A stretch of DNA of 64,000 bases from Pseudomonadota bacterium (lineage in GTDB: Bacteria; Pseudomonadota; Alphaproteobacteria; Rhizobiales; Beijerinckiaceae): assembly GCA_023426505.1 (NCBI GenBank), contig JAFAAP010000207.1, positions 1 to 64,000 of the forward strand, given 5' to 3'. Made by a program: the position numbers and the translations under genes. This document shows positions 19,104 to 27,296 of the stretch, piece after piece (positions within the stretch are counted from its first letter, which is position 1; each line of letters begins with the position of its first letter). Below the pieces are notes generated by a model, which saw only the letters and a program-made list of their open reading frames with translations, did not search any database and was not told where the DNA came from.

Positions 19104-20045
19104 TCAGCGAATGCCCTTGGCGGACAGGTCGATCACCTGGGAGGCCTTTTCCTTCGTGACCAGGTTCGGGCCCGAGGCGACGTCACCGCCGGGCATGAGG
19201 CCGTACTTGGCGTAGTTGGCCAGGAACACCACGGGCAGGTAGCCCTGCAGGAACTGCTGCTGGTCGATGGCGAACACCGCCTCGCCGCTCGCGACCGACT
19301 TGAGGAAGCCGGCCGACATGTCGAAGGTGGCGACCTTGATCGCGCCCGTCTTGCCGGCATCCTTCACGGCCGCGACCGAGGGCTCGCCCGCCGTGCCGGC
19401 GCCGAGCGCCAGGATCGTGTCGATGGCGGTATCGGCCGCGACCGCCGCCTTCACCTTGGCGCGCACGTCGGCCGGGTCGTTGGTGACCGGCAGGACCGTC
19501 ACTTTGCCGCCGAAGCCTTCCGTGAAGCCCTTGCAGCGCAGGTCGAGCGACACGTTGCCGACCTCCTGGTTCACGCACAGGGCGGTCTTGCCGCCCATCT
19601 CCTTGAGCTTGGCGCCGGCGATGCGCCCGGCCTCGACCTCGTCCTGCCCGACATGGAGCAGCGCGCCGAGCTTCTTCGAGACGTCGGAGCCGGAGTTCAT
19701 GGAGATCACCGGGATGCCGGCGGCCACGGCCTTCTGAATCGACGGCCCGAGCGCCGAGGCGTCGGGGATCGAGACGATCAGGCCGGCCGGCTTCTGGTTG
19801 ACGGCCGCGTCGATGAGCTGGCTCATGGCGACCATGTCGAAGGTTTCGGGCGCCCGGTAGTCGACCTGGACCTTCATGTCCTGGCCGCCGGCCGCCACGC
19901 CGTTCTTCACCACCGACCAGAACGGGTCGTTGGCCTGGCCGTGGCTGACCACGATGATGCGGGTATTCTGCTGCGCGCCGGCCGGAGCCACGGCCGCGAG
20001 GGTGAGGGCTGCCGCGGCAGCCAGACCTGTTACGAGCGACTTCAT
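19104..20045 (-). CDS. sugar/inositol ABC transporter substrate-binding protein
   Basis: This 313-residue periplasmic protein has a signal peptide (MKSLVTGLAAAAALTLAAVA, cleavage after PAGA) and a Peripla_BP_4-type fold: IIVVSHGQANDPFWSVVKNG at the N-terminus, IPVISMNSGSD in the hinge-proximal region, and IKVATFDMSAG in the C-terminal lobe. The start at 20045 follows GGGAGGAAACAG, and a longer frame to 20186 lacks support. It opens the transporter operon and is divergent from the RpiR regulator. That, plus the inositol genes beyond, makes myo-inositol a good candidate ligand. Fructose or ribose remain possible from the FrcB-like architecture. Confidence 0.88.
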   Translation of the reverse strand: MKSLVTGLAAAAALTLAAVAPAGAQQNTRIIVVSHGQANDPFWSVVKNGVAAGGQDMKVQVDYRAPETFDMVAMSQLIDAAVNQKPAGLIVSIPDASALGPSIQKAVAAGIPVISMNSGSDVSKKLGALLHVGQDEVEAGRIAGAKLKEMGGKTALCVNQEVGNVSLDLRCKGFTEGFGGKVTVLPVTNDPADVRAKVKAAVAADTAIDTILALGAGTAGEPSVAAVKDAGKTGAIKVATFDMSAGFLKSVASGEAVFAIDQQQFLQGYLPVVFLANYAKYGLMPGGDVASGPNLVTKEKASQVIDLSAKGIR

Positions 20046-20220
20046 CTGTTTCCTCCCAGTTTTGTCTGCACTCGAGCATCGCCCCGGACGCCCGGCTGCG
20101 ACGAACGCTGCGGCCGAAGGGGCCGCGCGATGGAGTTCGGCAGGGAAGGAAGCAGGCTGATTCGGGCCGCGAATCCTCTGTCCCAAGGCGTTTCCTCTGC
20201 CGGCCCGACCACTCGAAAAC

Positions 20221-20264
20221 GGAATGATCGAGCGTTTTGTGATTATCTTTAGAATTTTTATTCC
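20221..20264. promoter_or_regulatory. paired operator candidates, transporter-regulator divergent promoter
   Basis: The site AGAATTTTTATTCC at 20251-20264 fits (A/G)GAA-N6-TTCC. Exactly 30 bp before it, GGAATGATCGAGCG at 20221-20234 carries only the left half. The stretch around them (20220-20275) is the AT-rich part of an otherwise GC-rich spacer. The same pair with the same 30-bp spacing occurs between iolG and iolC. I recall GGAA-N6-TTCC as the motif reported for the RpiR-like IolR repressor of Sinorhizobium meliloti, so these are likely IolR-type sites. Confidence 0.55.
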
Positions 20265-20329
20265 ATTTCTTGGGGATCGGTGTCAAGTTCCCGTCAGGTC
20301 AGGTGCGGCGAGGGGAGAACCGACGGGCG

Positions 20330-21178
20330 ATGGAGGAGCGTTCAGCATCAGTCACGGATGCGATCCCGGAGGATTTCGAGAGCCTGAGGGCGCTTCTGCT
20401 CGCCCGCCGCGACACGATGCCCAAGCGGCTGAAGCAGCTCGCGGCCTTCGCGTTGGATCACCCCGAGGAAGTGGCGTTCGGCACGGTGGCCGGGATCGCC
20501 GAGCATGCGGGCGTCCAGCCCTCCACCCTCGTGCGCTTCGCCAAGAGCCTCGGCTATGACGGCTTCTCCCATCTGCAGCAGATCTTCCGCGACCGCCTGC
20601 GCGAGCGCTTTCCCGACTACCGGGAGCGCCTTCGCGTGCTGCGCGACTCAGAGGGGGCGCACGTCCATTCGGCGTCCCTGCTCGAAGGCTTCACGGATGC
20701 GGCGGCGATCTCCCTCGACCGCATGCGCGAGTCGGTGCGGCCGGAGGAGTTCTCCCGCGCCATCGAGACGCTGGCGAAGGCCGACACGATCTATCTTCTG
20801 GGCGCGCGCCGGGTCTTCCCGGTCTCGGCCTATTTCGCCTACGCGTTCGGCAAGCTCGGAGTGCGGGCGATCCTGATCGACCACATCGCCCAGCTCGGAC
20901 CGGAGCAGCTCGCGACCGCCACGGAGCGGGACGCGGTGCTCGCCATCAGCTTCACGCCCTACTCGCCCGTGACCGCCGACCTTGCCGCGGCGGCGGCGCG
21001 CAAGAACATTCCCGTGGTGGCGATCACCGACTCGGCCTTCAGCCCCCTGGTCACGAGCGCGGATGTGTGGCTCGAGGTGGCGGAGGCGGATTTCGGCGCC
21101 TTCCGGTCCCTGTCGGCCTCCTTCGCGCTCGCCATGGCGCTCGCGGTCGGCACCGCCGAGCGGCGGGCGGAGGCCTGA
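20330..21178 (+). CDS. iolR: MurR/RpiR family transcriptional regulator, likely IolR of the inositol genes
   Basis: This 282-residue DNA-binding protein has an N-terminal HTH_6 domain (about 25-100; GTVAGIAEHAGVQPSTLVRF holds the recognition helix) and a C-terminal SIS sugar-phosphate-binding domain (about 130-260; IYLLGARRVFPVSAYFAYAF). RpiR proteins respond to phosphorylated sugars, and in rhizobia one of them represses inositol catabolism in response to a pathway intermediate. It sits between the transporter operon and iolG, divergent from the former. The ATG at 20330 follows AGGGGAG. The iolR name rests on context and on the matching operator motifs. Confidence 0.8.
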   Translation: MEERSASVTDAIPEDFESLRALLLARRDTMPKRLKQLAAFALDHPEEVAFGTVAGIAEHAGVQPSTLVRFAKSLGYDGFSHLQQIFRDRLRERFPDYRERLRVLRDSEGAHVHSASLLEGFTDAAAISLDRMRESVRPEEFSRAIETLAKADTIYLLGARRVFPVSAYFAYAFGKLGVRAILIDHIAQLGPEQLATATERDAVLAISFTPYSPVTADLAAAAARKNIPVVAITDSAFSPLVTSADVWLEVAEADFGAFRSLSASFALAMALAVGTAERRAEA

Positions 21179-21186
21179 GCCACAAC

Positions 21187-21213
21187 AAAAAGGCCGGGAC
21201 GTGGCCCGGCCTT
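21187..21213 (-). terminator. intrinsic terminator of iolG
   Basis: Read on the minus strand, a 9-bp stem AAGGCCGGG / CCCGGCCTT with a CCACGT loop is followed by TTTGTTG. It lies just past the stop of iolG and between it and the convergent regulator gene, which it may also insulate. Confidence 0.75.
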
Positions 21214-21238
21214 GGACTTCGCGAATGGAATTGAGCCC

Positions 21239-22228
21239 TTAGAGCTTCACGGGCTTGCCCGACTGAGCCGACTCGGTCGCCGCGTCGGCGAGGCGCTGCG
21301 CCATGAGGCCGTCATAGCCGGTCGGGTCGCAGGCGGTGCCGGCCTTCACGGCCTTCAGGAAGGCGTCGAGCTCGGCCCGGTAGGCGTCGGCATAGCGCTC
21401 CAGGAAGAAGTCCTGGACCGGATCCGCCGTGATGCCGGCGCCCGTCGCCACCTCGACGGTGGTGCGGTGGATGTTGCCGGCGCGGATCATGCCCTTCGAG
21501 CCATGAACCTCGATGCGCTGGTCGTAGCCGTAGGTGGCGCGGCGGGAGTTCGAGATCTGGACGATGCGGCCCTTGGCGGTCTTGAGCATGACGGCCGCCG
21601 TGTCCACGTCACCCGCCTGCCCGATGGCCGGATCGACCAGGGACGAGCCGACCGCGTGCACCTCCACGGGCTCGTCGCCGAGCAGCAGGAAGCGCGCCAT
21701 GTCGAGGTCATGGATCATCATGTCGCGAAACAGGCCGCCCGAGGTGGCGATGTAGCTCACCGGCGGCGGGCCGGGATCGCGCGACAGGATCGTGACGATC
21801 TCGACCTCGCCGACCTCCCCGTCCGCCAGGCGGCGGCGCAGGCTCGCGAAGTTCGGGTCGAAGCGGCGGTTGAAACCGATCATGAGCGGCGTGCCGGCCT
21901 TCTCGACATTGGCCAGGCAGGTCTGGATCCGCGCACTTGAGAGATCGACCGGCTTCTCGCAGAACACCGCCTTGCCGGCGCGCGCGCCGCGCTCGATGAG
22001 ATCCGCGTGCGTCGTAGTCGGCGTGCAGACGAGGATGGCATCGACGTCCGACCGCTCGACGATGGAGTCGAGGGAGGCGACCTCCGCACCCGTCGCGGCG
22101 GCCAGTTCCTGGGCCGACGGCGCATGCGGATCGGCCACGGCCACGAGCCGGGCATCGGCGTGGTCGGCGGCGTTGCGTCCGTGAATGCGGCCGATGCGGC
22201 CTGCTCCCAATACGGCAATCCTGATCAT
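21239..22228 (-). CDS. iolG: inositol 2-dehydrogenase
   Basis: This 329-residue NAD-dependent enzyme oxidises myo-inositol to 2-keto-myo-inositol, the first catabolic step. It shows the Rossmann motif IRIAVLGAGRIGRIHGRNAA, the EKP motif in AVFCEKPVDLSSA, and DMMIHDLDMARFLL, with the Asp/His pair that forms the catalytic site in IolG/Idh. The ATG at 22228 has a GGGGGAACC ribosome site. A 12-residue-longer frame is unsupported. It is divergent from the iolC operon and shares its promoter region and operator candidates. Confidence 0.9.
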   Translation of the reverse strand: MIRIAVLGAGRIGRIHGRNAADHADARLVAVADPHAPSAQELAAATGAEVASLDSIVERSDVDAILVCTPTTTHADLIERGARAGKAVFCEKPVDLSSARIQTCLANVEKAGTPLMIGFNRRFDPNFASLRRRLADGEVGEVEIVTILSRDPGPPPVSYIATSGGLFRDMMIHDLDMARFLLLGDEPVEVHAVGSSLVDPAIGQAGDVDTAAVMLKTAKGRIVQISNSRRATYGYDQRIEVHGSKGMIRAGNIHRTTVEVATGAGITADPVQDFFLERYADAYRAELDAFLKAVKAGTACDPTGYDGLMAQRLADAATESAQSGKPVKL

Positions 22229-22268
22229 GGTTCCCCCGGGAATCTTTTGCCGGCTCATAGGCAAATTT

Positions 22269-22312
22269 GGAATTGATGTTCCAGCTCAAGCTGCTAATAG
22301 AATAAACATTCC
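22269..22312. promoter_or_regulatory. paired operator candidates, iolG-iolC divergent promoter
   Basis: GGAATTGATGTTCC at 22269-22282 is an exact GGAA-N6-TTCC palindrome, and AGAATAAACATTCC at 22299-22312 matches at all but one arm position. The start-to-start distance is 30 bp, about three helical turns. Both sites lie in the AT-rich spacer between the divergent iolG and iolC genes, suited to binding by the RpiR-type regulator encoded at 20330. The identical arrangement upstream of the transporter supports a shared regulon. Confidence 0.65.
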
Positions 22313-22382
22313 ATAGCTGCAAGAGCCGCAAAATGGCCAGAACACGGTTAGAAGAACCGTCTTCGGGAGCGGGAGGGATAGC

Positions 22383-24296
22383 ATGAAGCCAACCCTGGAT
22401 GTCATCACCATCGGCCGCGCCTCGGTCGATCTCTACGGCCAGCAGGTCGGCGGGCGCCTCGAGGACATGGCTTCCTTCTCCAAGGCCGTCGGCGGCTGCC
22501 CGTCGAACATTGCGATCGGCACGGCGCGGCTCGGGCTGAAATCCGGCCTCGTGACCCGCGTCGGCGACGAGGCTATGGGCCGCTTCATCCGCGAGCAAAT
22601 GGCGCGCGAGGGCGTGGCGACCGACGGCATCGTGACCGATCCGCAGCGCCTCACCGCCCTCGTGATCCTCGGCGTGCGCGACGAGGATTCCTTCCCGCTG
22701 ATCTTCTACCGGGACAACTGCGCCGACATGGCGCTCTCCGAGGACGACATCGACGAGGCCTTCATCGCGTCGGCCGGTGCGATCGTGGTCACCGGCACGC
22801 ACTTTTCCCGCGAGAACACCGCCGCCGCGCAGCGCAAGGCCATCCGCATCGCCAAGGCCAACGGCCGCAAGGTGGCATTCGACGTGGATTACCGCCCGAA
22901 CCTCTGGGGCCTCCTCGGCCACGGGGCCGGCGACTCGCGCTACGTGCGTTCCGACGCCGTGACCGAGCACCTGAAGCCCATTCTGGCCGATTGCGACCTC
23001 ATCGTCGGCACCGAGGAGGAGCTTCACATCGCCGGCGGCTCCGAGGACACGCTTAAGGCCATCCGGGCGATCCGCGCCGTCTCGAAGGCGACCATCGTGT
23101 GCAAGCGCGGCCCCATGGGCTGCGTAGTGTTCCCAGGCGAGATCCCCGCCTCCCTCGACGACGGCGTGAAGGGCCCCGGTTTCCCGGTCGAGGTCTACAA
23201 CGTGCTCGGCGCCGGCGACGCCTTCATGTCGGGCTTCCTGCGCGGCTGGCTGAAGGACGAGCCGCTGGAGACCTGCTGCGCCTATGCGAATGCGAGCGGC
23301 GCCTTCGCGGTCTCCCGGCTCCTCTGCTCGCCGGAGATCCCGACCTTCACCGAGCTGCAGTATTTCCTGAAGCACGGCAGCCCCCACAAGGCCCTGCGCT
23401 TCGACCAGGACATCAACCACGTCCACTGGGCGACCACGCGCCGGCCCGCCCCCGACACCCTCATGGCGCTCGCCATCGACCATCGCATGCAGCTCGAGAC
23501 CATGGCGAAGGAGGTCGGCGCCTCGATCGACCGCATCCCCGACTTCAAGGTGCTGGCCGTCCAGGCGACGGCCCGGGTGGCGGCCGGCCGGCCCGGCTTC
23601 GGCATGCTGATCGACGGCACCTATGGCCGCGAGGCTCTGTTTCGCGCCGCCGACCACCCATTCTGGATCGGCCGCCCGGTCGAGCTGCCGGGCTCGCGCC
23701 CGCTTGATTTCGAGAACGGCGGCAGCCTCGGAGCCCAGCTCATCGAATGGCCGGTCGGCCACACCATCAAGTGCCTGTGCTTCTACCACCCGGACGATCC
23801 GGCCGACCTGAAGGAGCGCCAGGAGCGCGAGCTGCTGCGCCTCCACGATGCCGCGCGGCGCGTCGGCCGCGAGCTCCTGGTCGAGATCATCGCCGGCAAG
23901 AACGGCCCGCTGAAGCCCGACACCATCCCGGCGGTGCTGCAGCGCCTCTACGACCTCGGCATCAAGCCGGACTGGTGGAAGCTCGAACCGCAGCGGGACA
24001 CCGCCGCCTGGCGTGCCATCGGCGATGTCATCACCCGCAACGACCCCTATTGCCGCGGCATCGTCCTGCTCGGGCTCGAAGCGCCGGAGGACGAGCTGGA
24101 GGCCGCCTTCGCGGCCGCCGCCAGCGAACCGCAGGTCAAGGGTTTCGCGGTCGGCCGCACCATCTTCAACGACGCGGCGCGGCGCTGGCTGAAGGGCGAG
24201 ATCTCGGACGAGGCGGCGATCGGCGACATGGCCTCCCGCTTCCAGCGTCTCGTCGACGCTTGGCAGCGCGTGGCCGGACGTGCGAAGGCTGCCTGA
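22383..24296 (+). CDS. iolC: 5-dehydro-2-deoxygluconokinase fused to a DUF2090 aldolase-like domain
   Basis: This 637-residue cytoplasmic protein has two parts. Residues 1-330 are a PfkB-family kinase (SFSKAVGGCPSNIAIGTARL; catalytic NVLGAGDAFMSGFLRGW near 275) that phosphorylates 5-dehydro-2-deoxygluconate. Residues 335-632 are a DUF2090 domain (ALAIDHRMQLETMAKEVG; FAVGRTIFNDAARRWLKGE) with a class I aldolase-like pattern. It could perform the next, IolJ-like cleavage, and no separate iolJ is seen here. The fusion is typical of alphaproteobacterial IolC. It is the first gene of the iol operon and starts downstream of the twin operator sites. Confidence 0.92.
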   Translation: MKPTLDVITIGRASVDLYGQQVGGRLEDMASFSKAVGGCPSNIAIGTARLGLKSGLVTRVGDEAMGRFIREQMAREGVATDGIVTDPQRLTALVILGVRDEDSFPLIFYRDNCADMALSEDDIDEAFIASAGAIVVTGTHFSRENTAAAQRKAIRIAKANGRKVAFDVDYRPNLWGLLGHGAGDSRYVRSDAVTEHLKPILADCDLIVGTEEELHIAGGSEDTLKAIRAIRAVSKATIVCKRGPMGCVVFPGEIPASLDDGVKGPGFPVEVYNVLGAGDAFMSGFLRGWLKDEPLETCCAYANASGAFAVSRLLCSPEIPTFTELQYFLKHGSPHKALRFDQDINHVHWATTRRPAPDTLMALAIDHRMQLETMAKEVGASIDRIPDFKVLAVQATARVAAGRPGFGMLIDGTYGREALFRAADHPFWIGRPVELPGSRPLDFENGGSLGAQLIEWPVGHTIKCLCFYHPDDPADLKERQERELLRLHDAARRVGRELLVEIIAGKNGPLKPDTIPAVLQRLYDLGIKPDWWKLEPQRDTAAWRAIGDVITRNDPYCRGIVLLGLEAPEDELEAAFAAAASEPQVKGFAVGRTIFNDAARRWLKGEISDEAAIGDMASRFQRLVDAWQRVAGRAKAA

Positions 24297-24314
24297 TCCA
24301 GCCACGAGGTCGCC

Positions 24315-25430
24315 ATGTCCTTCACCGAGGATGACATCAAAGCAGCCGGGGGCGCCGTTGCGCTCACGCAGGACCAGCTCGACGGCCTTCTGGCGGTCCT
24401 GAGGGCCCGGAAGGCTTCGACCGCGACAGCCCCGGCGATACTGAGGCCCGAGAAGGTCCGGTTCGATCTCGTCCATCTGCTCTGGTACGCCGGCACGCTC
24501 ATCGTCATGAGCGCCATGGGCCTGTTCTCGACGCTGGCCTTCGAGGCCCTCGGCGGCAAGGCGCTCACCATCACGGCGCTCATCTACGGCGCTCTCTTCC
24601 TCATGGCCGGGCGTCGCCTCTGGGATCGCGGTTCGCTGCGGACGCCCGGCGGCCTGATGATCGCGGTCGCGGTCGCGATGGTGCCGCTCGCGGTCTACGG
24701 CATCCAGGAGGAGTTCGGCCTGTGGGGCGACGGCGGCGATCCGGGACGCTACCGGGACTTCTTCGTGTGGGTGAAGAGCAGCTGGCTGCCGATGGAAATC
24801 GCCACCATCGCGGTCGGCCTGATCGCCCTGCGCTTCTATCCGGTCCCGTTCATCGTCGCGGTGGTGTCGCTCGCACTCTGGTTCATGTCCATGGACCTGA
24901 CGCCCTGGCTGCTGCACGGGCGCGAGATGAGCTGGTCGGAGAACTGGACCGCGCGGCGCGCGGTCTCCATGGTGTTCGGCCTCGTGATGATCGGGGTCGC
25001 CTGGTTCGTGGACATCCGGCGCGACGAGGACCGGGACGTCGCGTTCTGGCTGTACCTTGCGGGCCTCATGGCGTTCTGGGGCGCGCTGACGCTCTCGCAC
25101 AGCGACAGCGCCCTCGCGAAGGCCTTCTACTGCCTCATCAACGTGGCGCTCGTCCTGCTGTCGGTCTTCCTGGTGCGGCGGGCCTTCGCGCTGTTCGGCG
25201 CGATCGGCGTGTCGATCTATCTCGGCGACCTGGCGATCCGGGTCTTCAACGAGTCCTTCCTGTTCCCGTTCGTCCTGTCCTTCATCGGCATCGGCATCAT
25301 CGCGGCGGGCCTCGTCCTTCACCGGCACCGCGCGGCACTGGCGGCCTGGATGCTGGAATGCCTGCCGGAACCTCTCAAAAAGCTGCGTCCGCCCCATGCC
25401 GACGCCGCCCTTCGAATGGAGCACGCATGA
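24315..25430 (+). CDS. polytopic membrane protein embedded in the iol operon
   Basis: This 371-residue protein has a soluble N-terminus of about 55 residues and then roughly ten hydrophobic segments (for example LLWYAGTLIVMSAMGLFSTL, LINVALVLLSVFLV and FIGIGIIAAGLVLH). I cannot name its family. It does not look like a known inositol transporter (MFS or ABC). It starts 18 bp after iolC and its stop overlaps the iolD start in ATGA, so it is translated with the pathway enzymes. Possible roles are transport of an inositol derivative or a membrane function unrelated to the pathway. Confidence 0.82.
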   Translation: MSFTEDDIKAAGGAVALTQDQLDGLLAVLRARKASTATAPAILRPEKVRFDLVHLLWYAGTLIVMSAMGLFSTLAFEALGGKALTITALIYGALFLMAGRRLWDRGSLRTPGGLMIAVAVAMVPLAVYGIQEEFGLWGDGGDPGRYRDFFVWVKSSWLPMEIATIAVGLIALRFYPVPFIVAVVSLALWFMSMDLTPWLLHGREMSWSENWTARRAVSMVFGLVMIGVAWFVDIRRDEDRDVAFWLYLAGLMAFWGALTLSHSDSALAKAFYCLINVALVLLSVFLVRRAFALFGAIGVSIYLGDLAIRVFNESFLFPFVLSFIGIGIIAAGLVLHRHRAALAAWMLECLPEPLKKLRPPHADAALRMEHA

Positions 25431-27274
25431 GCACGATCCGTCTCACCATGGCCCAGGCGGTCGCCCGCTTCCTGGCCGCGCAGAAAACCGAGATCGACGG
25501 GCAGGTTCTCCCGCTCTTCGGCGGCGTCTGGGCCATTTTCGGCCACGGCAACGTCGCCGGCATGGGCGAGGCGCTGCACGGGGTGCGCGACCGGCTTCCG
25601 ACCTTCCGGGCGCACAACGAACAGGGCATGGCCCATGCGGCCATCGCCTTCGCCAAGGCCTCGCGCCGGCGGCGCATGATGGCCTGCACCACGTCGATCG
25701 GCCCCGGCGCCACCAACATGGTGACGGCAGCCGCCGTCGCCCACGTCAACCGCCTGCCGGTCCTGCTCCTGCCGGGCGACGTCTTCGCCAACCGCATCCC
25801 CGACCCGGTGCTGCAGCAGATCGAAAGCTTCTCGGACGGCACCGTCTCGGCGAACGACTGCTTCAGGCCCGTCTCCCGCTATTTCGACCGCATTGCCCGG
25901 CCAGAGCAGATCATCCCGGCGCTCCAGCGCGCCATGAGCGTGCTGACCGACCCGGCCGAGTGCGGCCCCGTCACCCTGGCGCTCTGCCAGGACACGCAGG
26001 CGGAAGCCTACGACTACCCTGAGAGCTTCTTCGCCGAGAAGGTCTGGATGCCCCGCCGCATCCGGCCCGACGAGAGCGAGCTCGCGGCCGCGGCCGCCCT
26101 CATCCGCAACGCGAAGAAGCCCTTCATCGTCGCGGGCGGCGGCGTGCTCTACTCGGGTGCCGAGAAGGCGCTCGCAGCCTTTGCCGAAAAGCATGGCATC
26201 GCGGTCGGCGAGACGCAGGCCGGTAAGTCGAGCCTAGCCCATGACCACGCGGCCTGTCTCGGCTCCGTCGGCGTCACCGGAACGGGCGCCGCGAATGCGC
26301 TCGCGGAAGAAGCCGACGTGGTGATCGCGGTCGGCACCCGGCTTCAGGATTTCACCACCGGTTCCTGGGCCCTGTTCAAGGATCCGAACCGGCGCCTCGT
26401 CGGCCTGAACGTGCAGGGCTTCGACGCCACGAAGCACAATGCGCAGCCGCTGGTGGCGGACGCACGCGTCGGCCTCGAGGAACTGAGCCGCGCGCTCGAA
26501 GGCTGGAAGGCGCCGCAGAGCTGGACCGCCAAGGGCCGCGACGAGAAGGCCCGCTGGTTCGAAGCCGCCGCCCGCTACACGGACCCGACCAACGCGGAAC
26601 TCCCGTCCGACGCTCAGGTGATCGGCGCCGTGCAGCGCACCGCCTCTCCCACCGACGTGGTGGTCTGCGCGGCCGGCGGCCTGCCGGGCGAGCTGCACAA
26701 GCACTGGAAGGCGAGCACGGCGCTCGGCTACCACATGGAATACGGCTATTCCTGCATGGGCTACGAGATCGCCGGCGGCGTCGGCGTGAAGATGGCGGAT
26801 CCCTCTCGCGAGGTCATCGTGATGGTGGGCGACGGCTCGTACCTGATGATGAATTCGGAGCTGGCCACCTCGGTGATGCTCGGCCAGAAGCTGACCGTGG
26901 TGCTCCTCGATAACCGGGGCTTCGGCTGCATCAACCGCCTGCAGCGCGCGACCGGCGGCGAGAGTTTCAACAACCTCCTGCAGCACACCAACCACGTGAC
27001 CCTGCCGGACATCGACTTCGCGGCCCATGCGGCGAGCCTCGGGGCCGAGGCCGTGAAGGTGAAGGGCATCGGCGAGCTGGAGGACGCGCTGAAGAAGGCG
27101 CGGTCCGCCCAGCGCAGCACCGTGATCGTCATCGACACGGACCCGCTCGCATCCACCGATGCGGGCGGCCATTGGTGGGATGTGGCGGTGCCAGAGGTAT
27201 CGGTCCGGGCCGAGGTGAACACGGCCCGCAAGAATTATGAGAATGCCCTCGCGTCGCAGCGGGTGGGTGACTGA
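25427..27274 (+). CDS. iolD: 3D-(3,5/4)-trihydroxycyclohexane-1,2-dione hydrolase
   Basis: This 615-residue thiamine diphosphate enzyme of the acetolactate synthase fold opens the ring of the trione intermediate to 5-deoxy-glucuronate. Visible signatures are the N-terminal Glu region RAHNEQGMAHAAIAFAKA, the following MMACTTSIGPGATNMVTAA, and the C-terminal TPP/Mg motif MVGDGSYLMMNSEL with the Asn downstream in LLDNRGFGCINRLQ. The start shares ATGA with the preceding membrane-protein gene. Length fits IolD. The gene that follows is iolE. Confidence 0.95.
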   Translation: MSTIRLTMAQAVARFLAAQKTEIDGQVLPLFGGVWAIFGHGNVAGMGEALHGVRDRLPTFRAHNEQGMAHAAIAFAKASRRRRMMACTTSIGPGATNMVTAAAVAHVNRLPVLLLPGDVFANRIPDPVLQQIESFSDGTVSANDCFRPVSRYFDRIARPEQIIPALQRAMSVLTDPAECGPVTLALCQDTQAEAYDYPESFFAEKVWMPRRIRPDESELAAAAALIRNAKKPFIVAGGGVLYSGAEKALAAFAEKHGIAVGETQAGKSSLAHDHAACLGSVGVTGTGAANALAEEADVVIAVGTRLQDFTTGSWALFKDPNRRLVGLNVQGFDATKHNAQPLVADARVGLEELSRALEGWKAPQSWTAKGRDEKARWFEAAARYTDPTNAELPSDAQVIGAVQRTASPTDVVVCAAGGLPGELHKHWKASTALGYHMEYGYSCMGYEIAGGVGVKMADPSREVIVMVGDGSYLMMNSELATSVMLGQKLTVVLLDNRGFGCINRLQRATGGESFNNLLQHTNHVTLPDIDFAAHAASLGAEAVKVKGIGELEDALKKARSAQRSTVIVIDTDPLASTDAGGHWWDVAVPEVSVRAEVNTARKNYENALASQRVGD

Positions 27275-27296
27275 CGAAAGAAGAGAGAGAAGAATC

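Noticed and set aside
21708..25424. 1238-codon minus-strand frame across iolG, iolC and the membrane-protein gene
   Set aside because: It covers well-supported genes on both strands, including a divergent promoter, and shows only His/Asp/Arg/Gly-rich shadow composition.
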